Both the position numbers and the translations under genes were made by a program. Positions 34,068 to 41,200 of a DNA stretch of 64,000 nucleotides are shown in pieces. Under the pieces are notes generated by a model. The model worked only from the letters and a program-made list of their open reading frames with translations. It did not search any database and had not been told where the DNA came from. Origin of the DNA: Planctomycetota bacterium. Lineage in GTDB: Bacteria > Planctomycetota > MHYJ01 > JACQXL01. The stretch is from the NCBI GenBank assembly GCA_016235865.1, contig JACRIK010000014.1, positions 17,371 to 81,370 on the forward strand, in the 5' to 3' direction. Numbering within the stretch: position 1 is the first letter of the stretch; each line of letters opens with the position of its first letter.

Positions 34068-35230
34068 TAGCGCGGGAATCTGCCCGGCAGGGATATACCT
34101 ATCCTACTAACCGGATATTATCTTCTGCCTGCATCCCTGTTACGGATAATCCAATGGGATACTATTCCTGGCCTGGCCGGGTATTATGCCTAATCCCGGA
34201 GCCGATATCCTCTGCTTACGCCTGCTACATATCCTAAATTACCTGGGTATGTATTTGTGCCTGATAGGATATGCCTGCTGAATCATCGGGGCAGTATAGC
34301 CGGAGAAATAGTATATGCCTTCTTAAATAATAGGGTATGTATGGCGCAAGCGCCTGGTATAGTTCTCTTATCAGTCGGGTATGCGCGACAAAGACAAAGG
34401 GTAGGCAGGGTAAATCAATATGGTATGCTGGATGGGGGTATATACTATGCTTGGTGTATCCACAGCCATATAGTCCCGACCGTACATCCTACCAGACCTT
34501 GCCTCACAGGGTATTACGGGTTGCGTCTATGGGTGCCAGAGGGTAGGGGGGAGGGTGGTAGGAGGGGGGGTGGGGGGTACTACCCCCTGACGCTTGGGAT
34601 AATAGGGTATATCGGTGGTGGTATTACCATAACCGGATGGGGGTATTAGGGTTAGTGATAACGACTAATACCAGATGACTCAGGGGGTGTCAGGACTTGC
34701 CGCTGGGGATACTACCATCTGGGTTAGGGGATAATACCTCATCCGGCTACCACTGATACCATGTCTGGCCAGTGATAATAGGTCTTGTGGTTGGCCATAA
34801 TACCACGTATGGCCAGAGGTATTACCAGTAACGGACAGAGGTATATGGCTGTAGAGCCATAGAGCCGGGGGAGTAGGGTTATTTAGCATAGGGTATTGCA
34901 ACAGAGAATATATGCTATTTCTTTTAGATACCACTTGATATTGGACAGAGGTATGGTTATATTACAATGGGGAGAAGATAGGGCTTCTCCAAGGATATGT
35001 CCGAGGGATTATATATAGTTATGGGGCGTATCAGCAGAGGCATAGGGCAGTGCATTAGAGGAATGGGGCTCGTTCTAACAAGAGCATATGCGTGTGGATT
35101 AGGATGCGTATACTCCTGTTACTAAGAGCATAGGTGACTGTTGAGTGAGGCATACTCATAATCATTGCCCATAAGCCCCTGGAAGAGTTGGTATATCCGG
35201 GGTAGAGAACGCGGAGCGTACTCCGTAGGG
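34068..35230. repeat. Degenerate 22-bp phased region B (non-coding)
   Basis: About 1.1 kb with no credible protein. GGTA/GGAT words recur with two-helical-turn spacing, best at 34246-34422 where they occur at 34246, 34267, 34334, 34356, 34378, 34400 and 34422 (steps 21, 67, 22, 22, 22, 22). Complementary TACC words appear around 34630-34830, so hairpins such as ATACC...GGTAT are possible. It also has long G runs (34540-34590). A TTGATA-17-TATATT promoter at 34935-34963 could read into the orphan gene. Less regular than the 21-bp arrays. Confidence 0.65.
34935..34963 (+). promoter_or_regulatory. Candidate promoter within region B
   Basis: TTGATA (34935-34940), 17-bp spacer, TATATT (34958-34963). 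It would give a long 5' UTR of about 435 nt for the orphan gene at 35407. Chance occurrence in an AT-mixed region is possible. Confidence 0.4.
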
Positions 35231-35302
35231 ACAACCCCCTAACCCCCTTTGTTAAGGGGGATTCAAACTCCCCCTTGGTAAAGGGGGACCAAGGGGGTTA
35301 TT
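35231..35302. repeat. CCCCCTTT-rich inverted repeat element, copy 2
   Basis: Same family as 8117-8206: an ACAACCCCCT start, two CCCCTT/AAGGGG hairpins, and an AAGGGGGTTAT end. Confidence 0.65.
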
Positions 35303-35337
35303 ATGTAACCTTAATGTAACATTATGAGTGAGGCAGT

Positions 35338-35390
35338 CCCGCCATTCGGCGGGATAAGAGTTTGTAACTCGCTTCGCTCTAACAAACTCT
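35338..35390 (+). promoter_or_regulatory. Two-hairpin leader before orphan gene B
   Basis: CCCGCC-ATTC-GGCGGG (35338-35353), then TAAGAG, then a hairpin with arms AGAGTTTGT (35357-35365) and ACAAACTCT (35382-35390). The order of hairpin, TAAGAG and hairpin is the same as at 11430-11487. The ribosome binding site AAAGGGGGT comes right after. Confidence 0.6.
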
Positions 35391-35406
35391 AAAGGGGGTG
35401 ATAACA

Positions 35407-36216
35407 ATGAGTAAAGTAGTAAGTTTTCTGCGCGTCTCGGCCACCGGCATTGCCTCAGACCCGCCCACCGGGGTATCTGTTCCGGACGGGTCCAAGGAAC
35501 AATGGCAGGAGGCGATGATTCTCAATGCCAGCCGGATTAACCAAAAACGCAAGAAGAAGATTCCGGACCAGCCCAGATACGAGACCAATATTGCCGGCTC
35601 GTCCATCAAGACCTGGGGCAACTTTATTGACCCGAACTTTATCAGCCGGTCCGGACGGACCAAGTCCAATATCGTGGCCACGCATGCCCGGGCTATTTCC
35701 CAGGGCTATGCCAAATATAACCAGCATCTGGACGAGATGTTCGCCACCGAGGACGGCGTGCCCTGCAAGAAGTTCCGGGACAAGGTCACGGCCGCGGCGG
35801 ACCGCTATGCCCAAAAGGCCCGGATAATGATGGGCCTGACCGGCAACAAGGTGACCGGCTACGGATGCAACGTGGTCATTCCGCTCTGGATTGCCAATGA
35901 CTCGCGCATCGCCGGGATGATTGGTCCGGGCGACAAGATGAGCGGCGGGCCGGTGGATATCATCAGGCCGGGGCTGCTGGTGCCGTTCAAGGGCGGGATA
36001 GTGTCGCTGTTAAATCAGGGCGGTTTCATGGTGGCCATGTCCAAATTCAGCCCGGAGATTATGCTCTATGAGAACATGCGCAACAATGATTTCCTGTCCG
36101 GGTTGCAGGACAGTGTCAAGTATGAGAAATTCTCCGTGGGCGGCGCCTCGCACTGCGACTGGGTCTCGGACATCGACCTGGGGCTTTGTTTGGAGGTGCA
36201 GATAAGCGAGAAATAG
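35407..36216 (+). CDS. Orphan protein B
   Basis: 269 residues from the ATG at 35407 (GGGGG 8 nt upstream); a GTG at 35398 is the alternative. No signal peptide; no family recognised. The N-terminal 40 residues are Ser/Pro-rich, residues 40-140 basic and helical (ASRINQKRKKKIPDQP, ARAISQGYAKYNQHLDEM), and the rest has beta and hydrophobic stretches (VIIPLWIANDSRIAGMIGPGD, LVPFKGGIVSLLNQGGFMV). It does not resemble orphan proteins A and C, but it has the same leader layout. Cytoplasmic by default. Confidence 0.65.
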   Translation: MSKVVSFLRVSATGIASDPPTGVSVPDGSKEQWQEAMILNASRINQKRKKKIPDQPRYETNIAGSSIKTWGNFIDPNFISRSGRTKSNIVATHARAISQGYAKYNQHLDEMFATEDGVPCKKFRDKVTAAADRYAQKARIMMGLTGNKVTGYGCNVVIPLWIANDSRIAGMIGPGDKMSGGPVDIIRPGLLVPFKGGIVSLLNQGGFMVAMSKFSPEIMLYENMRNNDFLSGLQDSVKYEKFSVGGASHCDWVSDIDLGLCLEVQISEK

Positions 36217-36247
36217 TTGAGCGTAGGGCGTATAGCGGAGAGAGTAG

Positions 36248-36281
36248 AATCCCCTCTAAAAAGAGGGGCAGGGGTGTGTTA
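36248..36281. repeat. Left arm of the 34-bp inverted repeat around a lipoprotein gene
   Basis: The 34-bp sequence with the core CCCCTCTAAAAAGAGGGG matches the reverse complement of 37709-37743 at all but about three positions plus one indel. The arms bracket 1.5 kb containing one lipoprotein gene. Confidence 0.7.
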
Positions 36282-36462
36282 CAGTGAACCCGCTGCGACT
36301 GAAGGGAGTCCCGTTAGGGATGCGGCTGAATTAATCGGCGTATGCTCCTAACTGGACTCTCGCCATGGCGGGAACGGGTATAATCTTTCGGCAATAATGC
36401 ACTTATTGACAATCTGATTGATAGAAAGTAGTATTTCCTGCCCAGCCCTTTGCAAAGCAATA

Positions 36463-36500
36463 GTCGGTAGCGCTTTAGCCAGCGGCTAAAGCGCACCGGG
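36463..36500. repeat. GTCGGTAG-hairpin-GCACCGGG element, copy 3
   Basis: Ends GTCGGTAG and GCACCGGG; hairpin GCTTTAGCC-A-GCGGCTAAAGC. Third member of the family at 8072 and 8319. Confidence 0.6.
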
Positions 36501-36592
36501 TACAATATTGTGTCCCCAGATTCCCAGATTCTGTAGATTCCCCAGATTCCATATTCCCAATCTTGAAAAGTACTATCACAAGAATTACAATT

Positions 36593-37195
36593 TTACTTTA
36601 TTTGGAATGATATTTCTGATTTTAATTCGCCATTCCATATTTTTTGCCCTTGATTGTATCTCTCAAAAGAGTATAATTTCCAATATTCCCAGACATAATC
36701 TCCGGGTTTCCACTCCACTAAAGACAATGGCCCTTCATTATCTTTATAAACAATATTTTTTATATAGGTACACCCCTTCTTTATTATGATAAATCCTCCG
36801 ATATCCACCTGTACGTCCATTAGAGATCCTTGCCAAACGAGTTCCCTCTTATTATTAGTTAGTCTATATGCCACCCTCCACTCATCTTTAGCTGACGGGA
36901 ATTTAGTAATAATAATATCATTCTCATCTAAATTTACTATTCTAAATTCCAATTTCATCTCGTCGCCTTTTGCATATACTTTTTTATCAGTAATGATTCT
37001 CATCGCTAACTTAGACTGAACAAATTCATTTGGAGGTGGGGGACGCAGGTTTTCTTGTATGTATTGAATTACATCTGTATCACGCTTCTTTTTTAACTCC
37101 GCCTCAATGGTATCGTGTGGAACAAATGAATTATTAGTACATGAGCCAACAGTCCAAACAATAGTTAAAACAAGTAAAACAATTTTAATATTCAT
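36593..37195 (-). CDS. Small lipoprotein, unknown function
   Basis: 200 residues, with a lipoprotein signal peptide (IVLLVLTIVWTVGSC, lipobox VGSC). The mature part begins TNNSFVPHD, has a PPPP stretch near residue 52, and a beta-rich C-terminal domain (MKLEFRIVNLDENDIII, YVWEYWKLYSFERYNQGQ) that may be an Ig-like fold with a BsuPI-like look. AT-rich. It is bracketed by long inverted repeats. The start of the mature lipoprotein (SCTNNS) matches that of the WD40 lipoprotein (SCTTNS). Function unknown. Confidence 0.65.
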   Translation of the reverse strand: MNIKIVLLVLTIVWTVGSCTNNSFVPHDTIEAELKKKRDTDVIQYIQENLRPPPPNEFVQSKLAMRIITDKKVYAKGDEMKLEFRIVNLDENDIIITKFPSAKDEWRVAYRLTNNKRELVWQGSLMDVQVDIGGFIIIKKGCTYIKNIVYKDNEGPLSLVEWKPGDYVWEYWKLYSFERYNQGQKIWNGELKSEISFQIK

Positions 37196-37258
37196 TTAAT
37201 TATCTCCAGTTTATGGTCTTGTTTTGAGCCAGCACTAGGTCGTTGTGCAATTTGGTAA

Positions 37259-37305
37259 TCTGGGGACACAATACTAGTTTCCCTCCTGTTTAACCTTGAA
37301 TTCGG
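37259..37305. repeat. 47-bp direct repeat, copy 1
   Basis: TCTGGGGACACAATACTAG... (47 bp) differs at one base from 37454-37500, 195 bp away. A 17-bp inverted relative is at 36504-36520. Confidence 0.8.
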
Positions 37306-37453
37306 TAGTTCAAGTTAGTTGGGGACAGACCACATATTTTCTTCCCCTTTATTTATGCGGCCTACCGGACTTTTTCTTTATAAAACACCGTTTTAGCCGA
37401 CGCTCCAGGCGCTCTATAATCTGGGATAATCTGGGATAATCTGTCTGGGACTG

Positions 37454-37500
37454 TCTGGGGACACAATACTAGTTTCCCTCCTGTTTAGCCTTGAATTCGG
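37454..37500. repeat. 47-bp direct repeat, copy 2
   Basis: 46 of 47 bases match 37259-37305. Confidence 0.8.
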
Positions 37501-37708
37501 GGGTCACCTACTCAATTCGCTCCGCTTAGAACGCTCCGCGGTCTCTACGAGTTCGCCCTCACTTTCGGTTTCGGGCCGGGCTTTTTAAACCCCAGAAACC
37601 GCCCCAAGAAATTTTCTATTTTCTTTATGAAACTCTCGTTCCCCGAATTCTGGGGATAGCATACTCGATTGTTTAATTCGGTATACCCAGAACGAACCCA
37701 GCATAAGA

Positions 37709-37743
37709 TAACACACCCCTGACCCCTCTTGATAGAGGGGATT
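37709..37743. repeat. Right arm of the 34-bp inverted repeat
   Basis: Reverse complement partner of 36248-36281. The right arm adjoins the end of the WD40 gene by 10 bp. Confidence 0.7.
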
Positions 37744-37752
37744 ATTAGGAAA

Positions 37753-38790
37753 CTACTTGTCCTTGGCCCAGAATTTTATCAGGGTGTCGCGGGAGCCGGA
37801 GGCGAGTAGTTGACCGTCCGGGCTGAAGACGATAAAGCAGGCCTTTTCGCTATGGCCCCGGATGGTCTGGATTTCCTGCCAGGTTGCCGTGTCCCAGATT
37901 TTTATCATCTTGTCCCAGCCGGATGATGCCAGATACCTGCCGTCCGGGGTATATGCCAGGCCGCAGAGTTTGTCCGTATGCCCGTAAAGGGTCTTGACTT
38001 CCTGACCTGTTGCCACGTCCCAGATTTTGACCAGTTTGTCATAGCCGCCGGATGCCAGGTATTTGCCGTCCGGCGAGAAGGTGACAAAGCTGACCTCCTT
38101 GGTGTGGCCCAGCAGGGTGTAGGTCGGGCGGTTTTGGTAGATGTCCCATATCTTTACGGTGCTATCAATGCCGGCCGAGGCGAGCATAGTCCCGGTCGGC
38201 GCTCCGATGCCTTCGGATGCGGAGCGCCCCGACTCCTGTCGGGGCGCAAATGCCACCGAATAGACCTCATTGGTATGGCCCATGAGGACATTAAATTCCT
38301 TGCCGGTGGCTACGTCCCAGATGACGATGGTCTTGTTGTGGGTGGCCGCGGCCAGGAAGGCACCGTCCGGGCTGAAGGCCAGGGACCAGATTTTGTCGTC
38401 GTTCCGGTCGCCTAACAGCCTGACTTCCTCGCCGGTATTAACGTCCCAGAAACGGATGGTCTTGTCCGAACTGCCTGAGACCAGGTATTTGTCGTCGGGT
38501 GAGAATATGACAATCGGGATATAGCCCTGATGTTCGGTGATGGTCCGGATTTCCTTGCCGGTGGCCACGTCCCAGAGCTTGAGGGAATAGCAGGATGAGG
38601 CCAGGTATTTTCCGTTGTGGCTGAAATTGATGCAGTTGACACAGCGATTGTGGCCGGTCAGGACCTTGACCTCCTTCCATGCCCCCACACCAATGGAATT
38701 GGTGTGGGGGCATGGGGCAGGTGAATTAGTGGTACAACTGATGGTAAATAGCAGTATGCCACAACACCAATATAGTAATAAATTTTTCAC
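37753..38790 (-). CDS. WD40 beta-propeller lipoprotein
   Basis: 345 residues. Signal peptide with lipobox ISC (LLLYWCCGILLFTISC), then seven WD40 repeats, each ending in WD or similar (SLKLWDVATGKEI, TIRFWDVNTGEEV, TIVIWDVATGKEF, TVKIWDIYQNRPT, LVKIWDVATGQEV, MIKIWDTATWQEI, LIKFWAKDK), which is a full propeller. It would be a periplasmic scaffold attached to a membrane. Two palindromic elements are read in frame: one near residues 25-35 (CPHTNSIGVGAW) and one at about 182-197 (RQESGRSASEGIGAP) interrupting repeat four. Probably exported; partners unknown. Confidence 0.88.
   Translation of the reverse strand: MKNLLLYWCCGILLFTISCTTNSPAPCPHTNSIGVGAWKEVKVLTGHNRCVNCINFSHNGKYLASSCYSLKLWDVATGKEIRTITEHQGYIPIVIFSPDDKYLVSGSSDKTIRFWDVNTGEEVRLLGDRNDDKIWSLAFSPDGAFLAAATHNKTIVIWDVATGKEFNVLMGHTNEVYSVAFAPRQESGRSASEGIGAPTGTMLASAGIDSTVKIWDIYQNRPTYTLLGHTKEVSFVTFSPDGKYLASGGYDKLVKIWDVATGQEVKTLYGHTDKLCGLAYTPDGRYLASSGWDKMIKIWDTATWQEIQTIRGHSEKACFIVFSPDGQLLASGSRDTLIKFWAKDK
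38201..38247. repeat. Double-hairpin repeat, copy 2 (inside the WD40 gene)
   Basis: GCTCCG...CGGAGC hairpin, then GCGCCCCGA-CTCCTG-TCGGGGCGC (9-bp arms). The left block is the same as at 6901. In frame in the WD40 gene, encoding about 15 residues. Confidence 0.8.
38677..38715. repeat. 39-bp perfect palindrome in the WD40 gene
   Basis: Arms CCATGCCCCCACACCAAT and ATTGGTGTGGGGGCATGG, 18 bp, with centre GGA. It encodes PHTNSIGVG near the mature N-terminus of the lipoprotein. A second copy with 14-bp arms lies at 39096-39126. Confidence 0.85.
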
Positions 38791-39041
38791 CGTATACTCT
38801 CCTTGATACGGTTTTTCAGTTGCGCGAGAGCTTTTGACCTTAGTTTCAGGTTCTTTTCCCTGATTCGCGCATCCTTTTCCGATTTGTATGCTTCATAATA
38901 GATTAATTCAAATAGAATTCTGCTTTTAGTAGAGAAGACCTGACCTCTATTGTGTTCTGCCAATCTTCTTTTCAAATCACTGGTTGAGCCGAGATATAGA
39001 TTGTTATCTTTCTTACTCTTCAGGATATACATATAGAACAT
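38787..39041 (-). CDS. GIY-YIG nuclease-like protein, copy 2
   Basis: 84 residues from the ATG at 39041; the reading upstream to 39149 consists of the palindromes and is excluded. It has MYILKSKKDNNLYLGSTSDLKRRLAEH (GIY-YIG core) and ILFELIYYEAYKSEKDARIRE. Same family as 32549-32830, not identical. A GGGGG site lies upstream. Function unknown. It lies between the WD40 gene and the HEAT operon. Confidence 0.86.
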   Translation of the reverse strand: MFYMYILKSKKDNNLYLGSTSDLKRRLAEHNRGQVFSTKSRILFELIYYEAYKSEKDARIREKNLKLRSKALAQLKNRIKESIR

Positions 39042-39095
39042 ATGAAGTTTACCCCCACACCAATCCATCGTCCCAATGTGTTGTGTGAGGGATTT

Positions 39096-39126
39096 ATCCC
39101 CACACCAATGGAATTGGTGTGGGGAT
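39096..39126. repeat. CCACACCAAT palindrome, copy 2
   Basis: Arms ATCCCCACACCAAT and ATTGGTGTGGGGAT around GGA. It reaches the stop end of the HEAT gene at 39127. A half copy (CCCCCACACCAAT) is at 39050-39063. Confidence 0.8.
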
Positions 39127-41175
39127 TTACCACACCGGTATTCCCCCAATATGGTCCATAATTACTGATGAGACGTCCACCAGGTTGCCAGTGACCTTAC
39201 TAAGCGGATTGAGCTGGTTTTTATCCATCAGAAATCCGATGGCGCTCATGGTGGTATACATGACAAAGGTATTATCCTTATCTGACGCGGCGTTGATAAA
39301 TACCTTGGCGGATTCCCGGTCGCCCAGCAGTCCGAGCGAATGCAGGGCATAGGAGCGCAGGAGTTGGTCCCGGGTCTGGGAGGCCTGTTTCAGCAATGCC
39401 GGCATAACAATGTCTTTTTTCTTGCCGAGCATGGTCAGGGCAATGGCCAGGTTAGAGTGATACGGATAGGTATTTGACCGGTCCGGCAGTTTTTCCCACA
39501 TCTTCTGCAGAATCTCAACGCCTTTGGGGTCTTTAATCATTCCCAAAGCCAGGATTAGATAGGGGGTCAGGAGGGTATCGTTTTGTTGTTTTTCATCGCT
39601 GAGGATACTGACGATTATCGGGACGGCTTCGCTGTCTTTCAGCAGGCCCAGCCCGATGGCGGCCGATGCTTTGAACAGGGGTGAGCGGGCCTTTTTGTTT
39701 TCCAGAATCTTTCTCAAGTCCGCCTTGGCCTTGTCATGGCAGGATAGCCCTAAGGCCAGGGCCATCAGGCCGTCGGCTTCAACGGATTTCTCCTTGCGGA
39801 ATAATTCAGATATAATTTCATAGGATTTAGGGCTCTTGACCTGGGCCAGGGCCAGGGCGGCATAACCGCGGACTACCGGATACCGGTCACGCAGGAATGC
39901 GGCAACAGAATCTCCGGCTTCCGGAGCCCCGGTCATTCCCAATGCTATGACCACAGCCGTGCGGACATCGGATTCTTTTTCCGCGGTGGGACTGGATTTC
40001 TGGAGCTCAGTGATGGCTTCTTTGGTGGCGATTCTGCCCAAGGCGAGCGCGGCATAGGCCCGAACCGCCGGATGTTCCTTCTTTCCGCCTTCGGCCTGGT
40101 TGAGCATCTTTCCCAGCAGCGCGATGGCCGAGGCATCCTTGAGGTTGCCGAGCGCCAGCGCCGCGCAGCATCTGACTTCGTGGTCATCTTCCCGGTCAGC
40201 CAGGATGTCTTTGAGTGTCTTGGTTGAGTCGGAGTTATTGACCGGCAGGTAGCCGATGGTCAGGGCGGCGTAACAGCGCCTCAAAGCTATCTCTTTTTTC
40301 TTATCCAGCAGGACCTTGCGGGCCAGTTCGCCGGCCGAGGCGTCGCCGCTAAAACCCAGGGCTAGGAGCATATTGTTGCGGACGAATAAGCGAGTCTCGG
40401 ATTCCTCGGACTTCTTGAGCAGTTCCATGGCTTTCTGGCTGCCGGCTGAGGGATCCATGGCGTCCTTGACCTTGCCGAGCGAGATGGCGGCCCGGAAAGC
40501 GACAAAGGTGTTCTTATTTGACATGCCTTCGACCAGGGCATTAATAAGTTCGTCATAAAGCGGGTGGATGGTTACTGATTTTGACCCCTGGCCATCATCG
40601 ACAATATTTGCCCATTCCACCGGTTCCCGGAAAGAGATGAATTTATCGCGGTTGTTGCTCCACCAGACCTCCCAGGGTTCTACCACGCCGACGAATGAGG
40701 TGGATTGGAACCGGATACTCTGGAAAAGCGGTTGGAGACCGATACCCGGGGCCGGGCGGGTGGCGCTGGGTGGGGCGGCAGACGTAGCGCCTCTGGAGCC
40801 GGAGCCGGGCGTTGGCAGCGGGCTATCCGGCGTTGCTGGCTGGCTGGGCGGCGGCGGAGGCGGTGGTGTTGCAGGTGTTGGCGCTGGTGCCGGTGTAGCC
40901 GGCGGTTGCGGTGTAGCCGGCGTAGTTGGTTGAGCAGGCGGCTGGCTTGGTGTCCCAGGTGTTTTATCAGGTGGCGGTGTCTCTTTGGGCGCTTCAGACG
41001 GTGGCGATTCACGCGGCGCTTCACCCGGAGCCGGAGGCGCCTCTCTTGGCGCCGGAGGCGGGGGCGGCACGCCTCTTCTGGGACAACAGCTGTTAAGATA
41101 GTTTGTATCCGGGGCCAATATAAATATGCCGCTTAATAAAAGTAGCGCTCCAATTAAACTTTTGGTCTGTTTCAT
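39127..41175 (-). CDS. Secreted HEAT-repeat protein 1 (PIPVW tail)
   Basis: 682 residues. Signal peptide (LIGALLLLSGIFILA), a mature start with NSCCPRRG, then an Ala/Pro-rich linker (33-140), the shared WEVWWSNNRDKFISFREPVEWANIVDDG block, and about ten HEAT/PBS-type repeats (of the form ALGLLGDRESAKVFINAA, ALALGRIATKEAI). The C-terminus is MDHIGGIPVW. Forms a superhelical scaffold, probably periplasmic or surface. It is last gene of a three-gene operon, 25 nt after the next gene, with an AAAGGAG site. The family is not known to me. Confidence 0.85.
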   Translation of the reverse strand: MKQTKSLIGALLLLSGIFILAPDTNYLNSCCPRRGVPPPPPAPREAPPAPGEAPRESPPSEAPKETPPPDKTPGTPSQPPAQPTTPATPQPPATPAPAPTPATPPPPPPPSQPATPDSPLPTPGSGSRGATSAAPPSATRPAPGIGLQPLFQSIRFQSTSFVGVVEPWEVWWSNNRDKFISFREPVEWANIVDDGQGSKSVTIHPLYDELINALVEGMSNKNTFVAFRAAISLGKVKDAMDPSAGSQKAMELLKKSEESETRLFVRNNMLLALGFSGDASAGELARKVLLDKKKEIALRRCYAALTIGYLPVNNSDSTKTLKDILADREDDHEVRCCAALALGNLKDASAIALLGKMLNQAEGGKKEHPAVRAYAALALGRIATKEAITELQKSSPTAEKESDVRTAVVIALGMTGAPEAGDSVAAFLRDRYPVVRGYAALALAQVKSPKSYEIISELFRKEKSVEADGLMALALGLSCHDKAKADLRKILENKKARSPLFKASAAIGLGLLKDSEAVPIIVSILSDEKQQNDTLLTPYLILALGMIKDPKGVEILQKMWEKLPDRSNTYPYHSNLAIALTMLGKKKDIVMPALLKQASQTRDQLLRSYALHSLGLLGDRESAKVFINAASDKDNTFVMYTTMSAIGFLMDKNQLNPLSKVTGNLVDVSSVIMDHIGGIPVW

Positions 41176-41200
41176 AACGCTCCTTTCCCGGATAAGGTTA

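Larger units (their letters stand above)
36217..36592. other. Gap with mixed palindromes
   Basis: It holds the left arm of a long inverted repeat (36248-36281), a GTCGGTAG-hairpin-GCACCGGG element (36463-36500), and TGTCCCCAGA (36511-36520), whose inverted copies are at 37259 and 37454. No gene is seen. Confidence 0.6.
37196..37752. other. Gap with direct and inverted repeats
   Basis: Includes the 47-bp direct repeats at 37259-37305 and 37454-37500, tandem CTGGGATAAT words (37421-37440), a GC palindrome near 37500-37560 and the right arm at 37709-37743. No gene seen. Confidence 0.6.

Noticed and set aside
34257..34649. 130-residue plus-strand frame in region B
   Set aside because: Low-complexity glycine/tyrosine-rich translation of G-rich repeats, with no start signal; region judged non-coding.
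36248..37743. Complete insertion sequence
   Set aside because: No transposase or recombinase in the bracketed segment, only a lipoprotein gene.
40568..41136. Gly/Trp/Arg-rich frames opposite the proline-rich linkers of the HEAT genes
   Set aside because: Antisense shadows of Pro-rich coding sequence; the minus-strand genes have signal peptides and paralogs.
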